This document shows, one piece after another, positions 47,260-57,375 of a stretch of DNA of 64,000 nt (position 1 is its first letter; each line of letters opens with the position of its first letter). The position numbers and the translations under genes were made by a program. Source of the stretch: Psychrobacter glaciei (GTDB taxonomy: Bacteria; Pseudomonadota; Gammaproteobacteria; Pseudomonadales; Moraxellaceae). Below the pieces are notes generated by a model. The model was not told the origin of the DNA, did not search any database, and worked only from the letters and a program-made list of their open reading frames with translations. The stretch spans positions 806,001 through 870,000 of the forward strand of contig NZ_BMZR01000001.1 in NCBI RefSeq assembly GCF_014652895.1. The letters are read 5' to 3'.

Positions 47260-49053
47260 TTAAAAGGCAAATTGATCAACATCCATCGACATGTACGGCT
47301 CAACACCAGTGCTGATGCGCTCTACGTGTGTGGTGGTACGTGGAAGCAATTTAGCAAAATAGAACTGAGCCGTCTTGATTTTAGCATCATAGAACGCAGG
47401 CTCGCTGCTGCCATCAGCAATAGCAGTTTGTGCCACAAGTGCCATACGTGCCCATAAATAAGCCAGAGTCACGTAACCACTGAAGTACATGTAATCAACC
47501 GCTGCACCGCCTACTGCTTCAGGGCTTTCAGTGGCTTGCATACCAATTCGCGCTGTTAAGTCGCCCCATTCTTTTAGATGCTTGACTAGTGGACGGATAA
47601 ATTGACCCATCTCATCATTTTCTTTGTTTTCATCACAGAAGTCTTGGATAACTTTGACAAAGTTTGCAAGCAGCTTGCCTTGTGAACCCAATACTTTACG
47701 ACCCAATAGATCAAGTGCCTGGATTTCAGTCGTACCTTCGTATAGACAAGCGATACGCGTATCACGCACGTTTTGCTCCATACCCCATTCACTGACAAAA
47801 CCGTGACCACCATAAACCTGCACACCATGGTTTGCCGCTTCTAGACCAGTCTCGGTCAAAAATGCTTTAGCGATTGGTGTCAACAATGACAGCATTTGAT
47901 CAGCAAATTTCAGCGCTTCGCCTTCACCTTTTGCGACGGTATCCGCAAAATGTGAGAGATAATAGACCAATGCACGGCCACCTTCAGCAAAGGCTTTTTC
48001 GGTCAATAGCATGTTGCGGACCGCTGGATGTACAATGATTGGGTCAGCTACTTTTTCTGGTGCTTTGGTACCTGACAAAGAGCGCATGGCCAAACGATCT
48101 TTGGCATAAGTCAATGAGCCTTGGAACGCGTACTCTGCTGCAGTCAAGCCCTGAACAGCAGTACCGATACGGGCAACGTTCATAAAGGTGAACATGCACT
48201 GTAGGCCGCGGTTTTCTGGGCCAATTAGGTAACCTGTTGCGCCATCGAAGTTGATGACACAAGTGGCAGAGGCTTTAATGCCCATTTTATGCTCGATAGA
48301 GCCACAAACGACATTGTTACTATCGCCAACGCTGCCATCTTCTTGAACCGTCATCTTAGGAACAATAAACAATGAGATGCCTTTTGTGCCAGCAGGTGCG
48401 CCTGGTAAACGCGCCAATACAATGTGAATAATATTGTCGGTTAAATCATGCTCACCAGCTGAGATAAAAATCTTTTGACCAGTAATGCTATAGCTACCAT
48501 CTTCTTTTGGTTCAGCTTTGGTACGGATAATACCCAAGTCAGAACCAGCGTGTGCTTCAGTCAGACACATCGTACCTGACCATTCACCGCTGATCATTTT
48601 TTCTAAATAGATGTTTTTCTGCTCATCAGTACCATGATGCTCGATGGTTTGGATCGCACCATGTGATAGGCCTGGGTACATAGAGAATGACCAGTTAGCC
48701 GTACCAACCATCTCATTGATGACCGTTGATAATGAAAACGGCATGTTTTGACCACCGAATTCTTCTTCAGCAGATAAAGCAGGGAAGCCAAGCTCACAAT
48801 ACGCTTTATAGGCTTCTTTAAAGCCTTTTGGTGTCGTTACTTTGCCGTTATCAAACTTGCAGCCTTCCGCATCGCCGCTTTGGTTCAATGGTGACAGCTC
48901 ATTTTCAGCAAAGCTTGCAGCCATTTCAAATAGGCTATCCATTAGCTCGCGGTCTGCTTCTTGAAATGCAGGTAGCGTTTTGTAATGGCTTTCGCTATCA
49001 AGCAGCTCATGCATAACGAATTGAATATCACGTAAAGGTGCTTTGTATTGCAT
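47260..49053 (-). CDS. Acyl-CoA dehydrogenase with C-terminal extension (paralogue)
   Basis: A 597 aa flavoprotein similar in layout to the next gene downstream. The N-terminal domain begins MQYKAPLRDIQFVMHELLD, and the core has MCLTEAHAGSDLG and ITGQKIFISAGEHDLTDNI. The catalytic Glu is in CLYEGTTEIQALDLLGRKVLGS, and a C-terminal helical domain follows. The start chosen lies ten codons inside the longest frame and matches the paralogue's N-terminus. Tandem duplication followed by divergence is likely. About 290 bp and a perfect hairpin separate the two, so they may be transcribed independently. Confidence 0.92.
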   Translation of the reverse strand: MQYKAPLRDIQFVMHELLDSESHYKTLPAFQEADRELMDSLFEMAASFAENELSPLNQSGDAEGCKFDNGKVTTPKGFKEAYKAYCELGFPALSAEEEFGGQNMPFSLSTVINEMVGTANWSFSMYPGLSHGAIQTIEHHGTDEQKNIYLEKMISGEWSGTMCLTEAHAGSDLGIIRTKAEPKEDGSYSITGQKIFISAGEHDLTDNIIHIVLARLPGAPAGTKGISLFIVPKMTVQEDGSVGDSNNVVCGSIEHKMGIKASATCVINFDGATGYLIGPENRGLQCMFTFMNVARIGTAVQGLTAAEYAFQGSLTYAKDRLAMRSLSGTKAPEKVADPIIVHPAVRNMLLTEKAFAEGGRALVYYLSHFADTVAKGEGEALKFADQMLSLLTPIAKAFLTETGLEAANHGVQVYGGHGFVSEWGMEQNVRDTRIACLYEGTTEIQALDLLGRKVLGSQGKLLANFVKVIQDFCDENKENDEMGQFIRPLVKHLKEWGDLTARIGMQATESPEAVGGAAVDYMYFSGYVTLAYLWARMALVAQTAIADGSSEPAFYDAKIKTAQFYFAKLLPRTTTHVERISTGVEPYMSMDVDQFAF

Positions 49054-49083
49054 AACTTCCTGTCCTTTTTGTAATGCAATCAA

Positions 49084-49433
49084 TAATAGCTGGTCGTCCT
49101 ATGACAGCGCTAGGGTTTAGCGCATGATGCAGGATTGACTATATCCAGATGGTCTGTTGAAGTCGCAGACCTATCTAAGGTATCGATTGCATAAAATAGT
49201 ATTGAAAAGAATGGTGATTGTTAGAGTCAGTTTGATATTTAGTAAGCTCTAACAAATTCACTATAAAAGATAGGCTTTCATAGGCGATTATACAAGTTTG
49301 GTAACAGCACTGATAAGTCATGAACCTACCTTGCATCCGTTATGCAATCAACGTTAGGCGAAAAAATAATGATAATAATCGACTAAAAAATGATTGGCTG
49401 ATTCTCGATTAAAATACTGACTAGGGCGTGTCA
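49084..49433. other. Spacer upstream of the acyl-CoA dehydrogenase pair
   Basis: A 350-bp AT-rich gap. A weak match to the repeat end (TTGACTATA near 49137) is present. No gene or clear regulator site was recognised. Confidence 0.4.
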
Positions 49434-51194
49434 TCATTTAGACAAATATTGCTGCGTTAACATTTCAGTTGCGATATCAGCAGTCACGGGTTTGCTAAAC
49501 CAATAGCCTTGTCCGTATTTACAACCCATGTCTAACAGTAAATCGCGTTGTTGCTTGGTTTCGATACCTTCAGCGATGACCTGCATATCAAGCGCCACCG
49601 CTAACTCTAAAATAGCCTTGACGATCGCATATTGGGTACGATCCGTTTCAATCTTAGAGATAAAACTTTTATCGATTTTGATAAAGTCAAAAGGATACTC
49701 TTGTAGATAGCTTAAAGAGGCATAACCCGTACCAAAATCATCCAGCGCTAAACAAATCCCCAACTCTTTTAGTAAATTGAGCTGTTTTTTGACATTGGCA
49801 TGGCGCTGTATTAATGAGGATTCTGTGACTTCGATATGCAATTGATGGGCATGGATGTCGTGCTGCACAAATAAGTTGCTCACCATCTCAAAGAAATCAG
49901 GATGGCTAAATTCAGCAGCATCGGCGTTGATACAAATATGTTGATCGAAGCCAAGTTTTTGCCAAATAGACAACTGTTCCGCAATTTGAGTCGCCATTTG
50001 TGAGAACAGCTCAAATGACAGTTTGTGCGTGATGATGGCATTCATAAAGTGAACAGGTTTTAGCAGCCCACGAGTGGGATGCTGCCAGCGTACCAGCGCC
50101 TCAAAGCCAGTAATAGCCCCAGTATCTAAGGAAAATTTCGGTTGATAATAGGGTACAAACTGAACATCATTGGTGGCAGCTCTAAGCTCTGCTTCCAACT
50201 GTAAACTATTGGCAGTTGCCTCATCGATGGTCTTGTTGTACCAACAGATGTCGTCTCCACCTTGCTGTTTAACATACTGTAGGGCTTTTTCAGCTTTGGT
50301 CAACAACCCTATCATTTCGTAATCATTTTCAGGGAAAAAACTGACCCCAACTGAGATATGACAATAAATGGCTGTATCTTCTGCTGGCTCATTACTGACG
50401 AAAAAAGGATGCTCACACATTTGCATCAAGAGGTCTAACTGATTGCGTACGGAATTGGCATCAGTGCATTCAAATAATAAGGCAAAGTCATCACCACCAA
50501 AGTGTGAAAAGCAATGCAAATCTTCGAGCTTCAAGGTTTTGACCCGTAGTACGAAGCTTTCTATGAGAGTATTAATACCGTCGGGGCCGAGTAGGCTTGC
50601 GAGGTTACGATAACGATCAATGTTTAGGCGTACAATCACGACTTCTTGATAACTTTCTAACAATAGCTCACTGGTCTGACTCAAAAAAACCTTGCGGTTG
50701 GGCAACCCTGTCAGTTGATCGTAATTGAGTAGATGATTCATTTGTTTTCTGTCTTTTACGACCGACGACATATCGCGCACCACACCGATATAATAACCCG
50801 TTTCTCCTACGTAGATTCTTCGGTAAGTGATATGGCAATTCAGAACTTGTCCATAGCGAGTCGCTATCGAAAAGTCAATTTCATAGAATCCCTTACTGTC
50901 TAAATGACTGGTAAGATCATTTAAAATAGCTTGCTCTTCTTTTGATAAAAACTCAGCCGCATATATACCAAGTGGTCGCCCCAGCAAAAAAGATTCACTG
51001 TAACCAATCATAATCTCGTAAATAGCATTGACCGACAGATAACGAAAGTTTGCGTCTAAAATAAAGATAGCGTCTTCATATTGCTCACATAACTGTGTCA
51101 GCAATTGCTGCTTATCTGAGAGCGGTAGGGTGGTAAAAGTAGTCATAATTGGACTCACTAAGTCAACGTCAAGTCTAAAAAATTGGTCAGTCAT
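49434..51194 (-). CDS. PAS-GGDEF-EAL cyclic-di-GMP signalling protein
   Basis: A ~586 aa cytoplasmic protein. A PAS domain spans about residues 30-140 (EDAIFILDANFRYLSVNAIYEIMIGYSESFLLG). A GGDEF domain at about 150-310 has the altered active site HFGGDDFALLFE. An EAL domain at about 325-580 has EALVRWQHP, INADAAEF, EVTESSL, DDFGTGYASLSYL, KIDKSFI and AEGIET, so the phosphodiesterase site looks complete. It is therefore probably a c-di-GMP phosphodiesterase with a degenerate cyclase domain. ATG 51146 is an alternative start with a better binding site (GTGAG). Confidence 0.88.
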   Translation of the reverse strand: MTDQFFRLDVDLVSPIMTTFTTLPLSDKQQLLTQLCEQYEDAIFILDANFRYLSVNAIYEIMIGYSESFLLGRPLGIYAAEFLSKEEQAILNDLTSHLDSKGFYEIDFSIATRYGQVLNCHITYRRIYVGETGYYIGVVRDMSSVVKDRKQMNHLLNYDQLTGLPNRKVFLSQTSELLLESYQEVVIVRLNIDRYRNLASLLGPDGINTLIESFVLRVKTLKLEDLHCFSHFGGDDFALLFECTDANSVRNQLDLLMQMCEHPFFVSNEPAEDTAIYCHISVGVSFFPENDYEMIGLLTKAEKALQYVKQQGGDDICWYNKTIDEATANSLQLEAELRAATNDVQFVPYYQPKFSLDTGAITGFEALVRWQHPTRGLLKPVHFMNAIITHKLSFELFSQMATQIAEQLSIWQKLGFDQHICINADAAEFSHPDFFEMVSNLFVQHDIHAHQLHIEVTESSLIQRHANVKKQLNLLKELGICLALDDFGTGYASLSYLQEYPFDFIKIDKSFISKIETDRTQYAIVKAILELAVALDMQVIAEGIETKQQRDLLLDMGCKYGQGYWFSKPVTADIATEMLTQQYLSK

Positions 51195-51341
51195 TGCTAG
51201 CAATAACCACCGTCAGTCATATGGATTACCTAAGCTCAGCGGCTCAAGCTATTTCCCAGTTTGCAAAGCAATAAGAAGCGTTGTATCAGAGCACTTCATT
51301 TAACCTAGCCATCAGCATATATACAGAATGGCGTTTGGTGA

Positions 51342-52214
51342 TTAATGGCTAAGCGCGTGCAACGTTGCCAAGGCGACGACAGGCGCGGTCTCTGTTCGTA
51401 GCACGCGATTACCGATCTGCCAAGGCGCAAAGCCTACTGTTTGTGCTTGCACTGACTCGTCATTACTGAGACCACCCTCAGGACCGATTAGCAGCTCAAT
51501 GTAGGGTTTGTCTTGTGTTAGTGCGGTTGAGAGTGTCTCTGGTTGCAGAGGTTGTCCCGCTGCTGGCACACTCATCATTAAGCGGCTATCTGCTGGCTGG
51601 TTTAATATTTTATAATAAGGGGCTTCACTCAGTGTCGCGACAATAGGACTAACCGCAGCGCTGACAGATATTGCTGTGTCTGTAGCGTTGGTCGCTGAAT
51701 CACGTAACCAGTCATTGATAGACAGTGGTGCAAGGATAAGAGGAGGGCGATTGAGGCCGCATTGTTCACAGGCAGCGATCGCGATTTGTTGCCAATGTGC
51801 CAGCTTTTTTTCGACTTGGGCAGGTTTGAGATTGACTTCACCATGATGACTGTTGAGGAGTTGAATAGCAGTCACACCAAGCTCAGTGGACTTTTGAATG
51901 GCATAATCCATCCGTTCACCGCGACTCATCACTAGGGCGATTTTAGTCAATACAGGGGCGCTGCGGTCATCCATTGAATGACTGAGCAAAGTAGCCGTTG
52001 CATTTTTTTTACTAATCGCTTGTAGCTCTACCTGATATTCGCCGCCAAAGCCATCAAACAAAATACCTTGATCACCGATATTTGCGCGTAATACTCGGCA
52101 CCAATGATGAACGATGCTGTCTGTTAATTCGACACTAGCACCAATAGATAATGTACTAAGGGTAGGAAAGGTGGTGTTCAGATCGTTACTGATAGCATAA
52201 AAAAAACGTCGCAC
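51342..52214 (-). CDS. rsmE: 16S rRNA (uracil1498-N3)-methyltransferase
   Basis: A 290 aa SPOUT-fold methyltransferase. The N-terminal PUA-like region starts MRRFFYAISND. The SAM-binding knot is PYIELLIGPEGGLSNDESVQAQ followed by GNRVLRTETAPVVALATLHAL. It methylates N3 of U1498 in 16S rRNA. The start is a GTG codon behind AAAGGA. An internal insertion of about 35 Ala/Thr/Ser-rich residues (around 165-200) makes it longer than E. coli RsmE (243 aa). Confidence 0.94.
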   Translation of the reverse strand: MRRFFYAISNDLNTTFPTLSTLSIGASVELTDSIVHHWCRVLRANIGDQGILFDGFGGEYQVELQAISKKNATATLLSHSMDDRSAPVLTKIALVMSRGERMDYAIQKSTELGVTAIQLLNSHHGEVNLKPAQVEKKLAHWQQIAIAACEQCGLNRPPLILAPLSINDWLRDSATNATDTAISVSAAVSPIVATLSEAPYYKILNQPADSRLMMSVPAAGQPLQPETLSTALTQDKPYIELLIGPEGGLSNDESVQAQTVGFAPWQIGNRVLRTETAPVVALATLHALSH

Positions 52215-52363
52215 AGTCGTTTAGTCCTTTAATTGAACAATAATCCCTCTCAACATGTTAGCAGAATATGAGTGGCGGAGGGAAAGGTATTGTCACAGGT
52301 ATTTGGGAAATAAAACAGGTCATGTAGAGCAGTTGTTAAGACAAGATAGATCATAAGTAAAAC

Positions 52364-52391
52364 GAAAAAAATGGCATTCCGAAGAATGCCA
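52364..52391 (-). terminator. Terminator after metF
   Basis: On the minus strand TGGCATTC-TTCG-GAATGCCA is followed by seven T residues. The UUCG tetraloop and T run make it a textbook intrinsic terminator for the ahcY-metF unit. Confidence 0.95.
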
Positions 52392-52419
52392 GTCATTTAA
52401 CAAGAAGTTCAACAAAGGT

Positions 52420-53268
52420 CTAAGCGGTAAGTCCCAACGCTTCAACCAAACGCTTATTCGGCTCAACCTTATTCATGCTATAAAAATGCATGGCAGGTAC
52501 ACCCTCATTGATTAAACGCTCACATAGACGATATACCACATCAAAACCAAATTCGCGAATGGCTTTGCGATCATCACCAAAGTCAGCCAACTGCTTACGC
52601 ACATAACGCGGAATATCAGCGCCACAGCTATCGGCAAAGCGTACCAAATTGCTTGAGTTGGTAATGGGCATAATGCCAGCCACTAGTGGCTGTGTTACGG
52701 TATCAATCCCACGCTGCTCTAAGGTATCACGCAAATATAAGTAGCTATCAGCGTTATAGAAAAACTGGGTAATCGACGCATTGGCGCCCGCTTGATATTT
52801 ATTGACCAAATTGTCAACATCAAACGCAAAGCTACGCGCTTGTGGGTGCATCTCAGGATACGCGGCCACTTCAATATGGAAGTGATCACCTGAGTGTTCA
52901 CGAATGAATTTTACCAAATCGACAGCAAATGGTAGTTCACCCATGCCCACCTGACCTGAAGGCAAGTCACCACGTAGCGCGACTAGGCGCTTGATACCTA
53001 AGCTTTTGTAGTGCTCAAGCAATTCAGCGATTTCTGCTTTATCATCACCAATACAAGACATATGCGGCGCAATGTCAGTATCGCCGCGTGCACATAGTGC
53101 TTGAACGATATCTAAAGTGCGGTTACGGGTTGAACCGCCAGCACCGTAGGTCACCGAAAAGTACGCAGGTGATAGCTTATTCAGCTCATCATAAGTGCTG
53201 AGTAGCTTTTCATGACCCAGTTCGGTTTTGGCCGGAAAAAACTCAAAGGAGAAAGCAGGCTTAGTCAC
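52420..53268 (-). CDS. metF: 5,10-methylenetetrahydrofolate reductase
   Basis: A 282 aa FAD enzyme that makes 5-methyltetrahydrofolate for methionine synthesis. The family pattern is FSFEFFPAKTELGHEKLL at the start, with VTYGAGGSTRNRTLDIV, LRGDLPSG and GANASITQFFYNADSY following. The start is GTG, behind AAAGGAG. This puts it 13 bp after the ahcY stop, while the longer ATG start would overlap ahcY by 47 bp without a binding site. It is cotranscribed with ahcY and so is probably under the same riboswitch. A terminator follows. Confidence 0.95.
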   Translation of the reverse strand: MTKPAFSFEFFPAKTELGHEKLLSTYDELNKLSPAYFSVTYGAGGSTRNRTLDIVQALCARGDTDIAPHMSCIGDDKAEIAELLEHYKSLGIKRLVALRGDLPSGQVGMGELPFAVDLVKFIREHSGDHFHIEVAAYPEMHPQARSFAFDVDNLVNKYQAGANASITQFFYNADSYLYLRDTLEQRGIDTVTQPLVAGIMPITNSSNLVRFADSCGADIPRYVRKQLADFGDDRKAIREFGFDVVYRLCERLINEGVPAMHFYSMNKVEPNKRLVEALGLTA

Positions 53269-53281
53269 AGTCTGGCTCCTT

Positions 53282-54706
53282 TTAGTATTTATAAGCGTCA
53301 GGCTTAAATGGACCTTCGACAGGTACACCCAAATATTCCGCTTGTTTATCCGTCAGCTTCGTCAATGTACCGTTAAAACCGGCAACCATGGCAGCAGCGA
53401 CTTCTTCGTCCAGTTTCTTCGGCAATACTCTGACGTATAAGTTGTCAGTGCGCTCATCAGCTGGCAAGTCAGCGAATTTTTCTTCAAACAGATACATTTG
53501 CGCCAATACTTGGTTAGCAAATGAGCCGTCCATCACGCGTGATGGGTGACCAGTGGCATTACCAAGGTTCACTAAGCGACCTTCAGCAAGCAAGATCAAA
53601 TAATCATTTTCGTCGTCTGAGCGGAAGATTTGATGCACTTGTGGCTTAATCTCAACCCAGCGCCAGTTGTCACGCATGAATTGGGTGTCGATTTCAGTGT
53701 CAAAATGACCGATGTTACAAACGACCGCACCAGGTTTCAGTGCTGCTAGCATATGTCTGTCACATACATGGTAGTTACCAGTAGTAGTAACAATCATGTC
53801 AGTATCTTCTAGCAAGCGGGTGTTGATGTTTTCTGCGCCGCCAGTGTTATCACCGTTAATGTAAGGCGATAATACTTCAAAACCGTCCATACATGCCTGC
53901 ATGGCACAGATAGGATCAACTTCTGAGACACGTACAATCATGCCTTCTTGACGTAAGCTTTGCGTAGAGCCTTTACCCACATCGCCATAACCGATAACCA
54001 AAGCGCGGCGACCAGCAAGGAACATGTCAGTAGCACGTTTGATAGCATCATTCAAGCTATGACGGCAGCCGTATTTGTTGTCGTTTTTAGACTTGGTAAC
54101 GGCATCGTTGACATTGATGGCAGGTACTTTAAGCGTACCTTTGTTTAACATCTCAACTAAGCGATGAACACCAGTGGTAGTTTCTTCTGAGATACCATGG
54201 ATATTATCAAGAAGCTCAGCATAATCATTATGGATCAATGCAGTTAAATCACCGCCATCATCCAAGATTAAGTTAGTATCCCAAAGCTGACCTGATGCTT
54301 CGCCGCCAACATGAACTTGTTGACGTAAGCACCACTCGTACTCTTCTTCTGTTTCGCCTTTCCAAGCATAGACAGAAATACCAGCAGCAGCAATCGCCGC
54401 AGCAGCATGGTCTTGAGTTGAGAAGATGTTGCATGACGTCCAACGTACTTCAGCACCTAGCGCGACTAGTGTCTCGATAAGTACGGCAGTTTGGATGGTC
54501 ATGTGGATACAGCCAGCGATTTTCGCGCCTTTAAGCGGTTGATCGGCTTCGTAGCGACGACGCAGACCCATAAGGGCAGGCATTTCAGCTTCGGCAAGGG
54601 TGATTTCACGGCGGCCGTAATCAGCAAGGCTGATGTCAGCGACTTTATAGTCAGTGAAAGAGGGGTCGATCGTATGGGCAGATGGTGTAGTAGACACTGC
54701 GTCCAT
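53282..54706 (-). CDS. ahcY: Adenosylhomocysteinase
   Basis: A 474 aa NAD-dependent enzyme that hydrolyses S-adenosylhomocysteine to homocysteine and adenosine. Visible motifs are [16 protein letters not shown], the NAD loop [11 protein letters not shown], and [29 protein letters not shown] with the catalytic Lys and Asp. The C-terminus ends PFKPDAYKY. The proteobacterial insert of about 40 residues is present. It heads an operon with metF. A probable SAH riboswitch lies 85-185 bp upstream of its ATG. Confidence 0.97.
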   Translation of the reverse strand: MDAVSTTPSAHTIDPSFTDYKVADISLADYGRREITLAEAEMPALMGLRRRYEADQPLKGAKIAGCIHMTIQTAVLIETLVALGAEVRWTSCNIFSTQDHAAAAIAAAGISVYAWKGETEEEYEWCLRQQVHVGGEASGQLWDTNLILDDGGDLTALIHNDYAELLDNIHGISEETTTGVHRLVEMLNKGTLKVPAINVNDAVTKSKNDNKYGCRHSLNDAIKRATDMFLAGRRALVIGYGDVGKGSTQSLRQEGMIVRVSEVDPICAMQACMDGFEVLSPYINGDNTGGAENINTRLLEDTDMIVTTTGNYHVCDRHMLAALKPGAVVCNIGHFDTEIDTQFMRDNWRWVEIKPQVHQIFRSDDENDYLILLAEGRLVNLGNATGHPSRVMDGSFANQVLAQMYLFEEKFADLPADERTDNLYVRVLPKKLDEEVAAAMVAGFNGTLTKLTDKQAEYLGVPVEGPFKPDAYKY

Positions 54707-54789
54707 AATATGCTCCTATCAGTGGTTAACGTATGATAAAAAGAATAAAAACGCAGGTGCCGTTGTTTGCGCTGTGAGCGACCAAAATA

Positions 54790-54890
54790 GGGCGCTCGAC
54801 AGTTAACCGAGCCTAACATAACCTATAATTTGCATGATTTTAGTCTCTCAATGCAATATCTATGGTCATGGCGCAACACCTCTCGGAGGT
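54790..54890 (-). ncRNA. Probable SAH riboswitch upstream of ahcY-metF
   Basis: On the minus strand the leader has CCGAG (P1 5'), GGTGTTGCGCC, then CATGACC...GGTTATG (P2, 7 bp with one G-U) enclosing a TTGCAT/ATGCAA hairpin. Next come the near-consensus TAGGCTCGG (P1 3' side) and GAGCGCC. The GGTGTT segment can pair with AGCGCC as the P4 pseudoknot. The order and the AGGCTCGG signature match the S-adenosylhomocysteine riboswitch, which turns on ahcY when SAH accumulates. It ends about 85 nt before the ATG. Confidence 0.75.
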
Positions 54891-54989
54891 CGTTATTGTA
54901 ATAGATGAGTCATGGATTGTCACCTGTTGGATAACATAAATAGCTGACGGTATAGGAACATAAGATGCCGATCGGTGATATAGAGCACT

Positions 54990-55023
54990 AAAAAAAGGCC
55001 ATCGATATTGATGACCTTTTTTA
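54990..55023 (-). terminator. Terminator after the BtuB-like gene
   Basis: AAAAAAGG-CCATC and GATG-ACCTTTTTT arms around a short loop, about 40 bp past the stop of the minus-strand receptor gene. Confidence 0.85.
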
Positions 55024-55061
55024 TTCTCAGTTCAGACAGTCTGAAGGGTACTAAGAAAAAC

Positions 55062-56987
55062 TTAGTACCAGTTATAGGTCAAAGAGGTGAAATAGTTGAT
55101 ACCATCAGTGTCGTAACCAGGCAGAGTAATATACTTTTCATTAGTAATATTGTCTAAGCGTGCTGCCATGGTTAGGCTGTCTGTTAGCTGGTAGTTACCG
55201 CTGATATTAAACAACCCATAATGATCGACAAACTGCGATTCTGCATTGGCAACGTTGCTATAGTAGTCACCGACATATTCATATTCGGCACGAATATCAA
55301 AGCTTGATAAGCGATAGCCTAAGTAAATCAGACCTTTATGCTCAGGACGAATGGCAAGAAAATTACCATCGTTGCTCCCGCCACTATTGTCTTCTGCCTG
55401 CTGGTAGTCATAGCTACCACCAAATAAGTAATTATCGACTATCCAATCTGATGTTAGTGTGAGTCCTTCGATTTTGGCTTCATCGACGTTTTCGCTAGAG
55501 CCTGCATAAGGATTGCTAGGTGTGGGGCTTGCGACATAGCTGATTAAGTCGTCAACTTTGTTGTGATAGCCTGTCAAACGAGTAGACTGAATAGGAGTAT
55601 CGTATTCAATAAAAGCTTCATAGTTATCACTGGTTTCTGGTGTCAACTCAGCATTACCACCGAAAGGTGAGTACAAGTCATTGAAACTAGGCGCTCGGAA
55701 CCCTTTAGCATAACTGGCACCGATGCGTAGATTGGGACTGATGTGTAGCGCGCCACCTAAATTATAAGTGGTCTCATCACCATACTGTGAGTTGTCATCA
55801 TAGCGTAGGTTTGCTTGTGCATCGAATTGATTATTAGCCAATACATAACCCAAAAATGCACTGGTCACATCACGGTCATCAACGTCATAATCAGTCGTAT
55901 CAATACTTTGGTTTAAATACTCTGCACCGTAAATGCCTGTACCGATAGGTAGGGCATGCTGACCGACTAGGCTAACTTGATCTTGCTCTGTATCATAGTT
56001 ACTGCTATAGGTTTCTGTGTCTATGTTGTCGATAGAGTGCCCATACTGTAGCTTCACCGAAGCGCCTGGCTGGTAGCGCCAATCAACGAACGCTTGAGCC
56101 GCACCCGTTTCTTGATCAGAATACACATTCTCTGCAGCGCCATTATCAAAATAAGTCGTTGACTCGCTATACAGAGCACTAGCCCCAACTGACAATTGAT
56201 CATTGATACGCTGATTTAGAGCAATGCTAAAGTTATCACTTTCGAAACCATCATCGTCTTTGTTGTAAGGGGCGTATTCATTACTAGGATCGGGTAGCGT
56301 TGCATTGATACCATCTGTTTCGTTGTGGCTGGCTGAAAGGCTCAAAGCGGTGCCAGTATCATTGACGAATTGTGCGCTAGCACCGTATAAGTATTGATCA
56401 TTTGAGCCAACACCAGCGGTAACCGACATGCTGCTTTGATCTACATTGCTGCCTTTGGTGAATACTTGAATCACACCGCCCATCGCGTCTGCACCATAAA
56501 TACTAGATCCTGACGCACCATATAGTATTTCGATACGATCGATCTGGTCGGCTGGTAGTAAATTTAGGGCACTATTACCTGTGCTTAACGAGCTATAACG
56601 TATGCCATCAATAAGTACCAAGATTTGCTTACCATCATAACCGCGCATATAAAGATTGGAAACGGTGCCCATGCCGCCGCTTGTATAGTGACTGATGCCA
56701 GGCTGACGCTTCAGTGCTTCTAAAACTGTCTGCCCTTGATAACGGCGCAATTCTTCGCTATCAATCACGCGAGTTTGGGCGATTACGTTACTGGTTTTGG
56801 TAGGCGTACGCGTCGCTGTCACAACGATTTTATCAAGCTCGACTTGTGGCAGCTCACTATCATTGACTGTCTCTAAGTCAGGGTCAGATGGCGTGACAGC
56901 CATGGCTGTATTTACGGCAAATACGCCAAGTGCGCTTAAAATACAGCACCGCAAATAAGTAGACGAAGAAGAGCGTGTTAACAACAT
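55062..56987 (-). CDS. TonB-dependent receptor, BtuB-like
   Basis: A 641 aa outer-membrane receptor. The signal peptide runs to about residue 30 (LRCCILSALGVFAVNTAMA). The TonB box region is VELDKIVVTATRTPTKTSNVIAQ. The plug domain has LEALKRQPGISHYTSGGMGTVSNLYMRGYDGKQILVLIDGIRYSS and YGASGSSIYGADAMGGVIQVFTKG. A 22-strand-type barrel ends in YNWY. The plug resembles BtuB, so vitamin B12 uptake is likely, but no cobalamin riboswitch or btuCDF gene is present. The ATG chosen follows GGGAA. Longer frames would hide the signal peptide. Confidence 0.87.
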   Translation of the reverse strand: MLLTRSSSSTYLRCCILSALGVFAVNTAMAVTPSDPDLETVNDSELPQVELDKIVVTATRTPTKTSNVIAQTRVIDSEELRRYQGQTVLEALKRQPGISHYTSGGMGTVSNLYMRGYDGKQILVLIDGIRYSSLSTGNSALNLLPADQIDRIEILYGASGSSIYGADAMGGVIQVFTKGSNVDQSSMSVTAGVGSNDQYLYGASAQFVNDTGTALSLSASHNETDGINATLPDPSNEYAPYNKDDDGFESDNFSIALNQRINDQLSVGASALYSESTTYFDNGAAENVYSDQETGAAQAFVDWRYQPGASVKLQYGHSIDNIDTETYSSNYDTEQDQVSLVGQHALPIGTGIYGAEYLNQSIDTTDYDVDDRDVTSAFLGYVLANNQFDAQANLRYDDNSQYGDETTYNLGGALHISPNLRIGASYAKGFRAPSFNDLYSPFGGNAELTPETSDNYEAFIEYDTPIQSTRLTGYHNKVDDLISYVASPTPSNPYAGSSENVDEAKIEGLTLTSDWIVDNYLFGGSYDYQQAEDNSGGSNDGNFLAIRPEHKGLIYLGYRLSSFDIRAEYEYVGDYYSNVANAESQFVDHYGLFNISGNYQLTDSLTMAARLDNITNEKYITLPGYDTDGINYFTSLTYNWY

Positions 56988-57375
56988 AATGATTCCCAAG
57001 GTTACAAAAGCAAAAGTTAAGAAGGTAAAATTTACAAAAAACAGTAGACAAGTTACACAGGGTTCATTATCTATAAATATGCGCGCTTTATAAACCAGTT
57101 TTAGCCAATATTTATTCATGATAAGCTGAGGAATTTTCATGATGGCTGATTATTGAGCCATTCTAAAGCGATGTATAGGGTGTTTATTGCTTAGCAACTG
57201 TGCTCAGTACCAATAATTCCTTATCATTAGAAACATTCTTCGGTAGAAAAATTTGTAATCAAAAACACGACAGTTAGTTATAATTGCTATCATGGCGGCA
57301 GGTTGTGTTGATCATTGGCTATTTAGGCAATTTTCTCTTTATACCTATGTCTATCTATAAATTAAGAGGTTTGTT

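Noticed and set aside
47161..47457. Plus-strand frame starting in the acyl-CoA dehydrogenase gap
   Set aside because: Most of it is antisense to the 3' end of the second acyl-CoA dehydrogenase, and its start lies over a hairpin.
57150..57375. Fur-box-like TAATGATAAGGAATTATT in the BtuB-MscS intergenic region (minus strand)
   Set aside because: Only one half matches the 19-bp Fur consensus. The second half has too many mismatches to call a site.
56988..57375. Cobalamin riboswitch before the BtuB-like gene
   Set aside because: No B12-box or other conserved cobalamin riboswitch segment was found in the leader.
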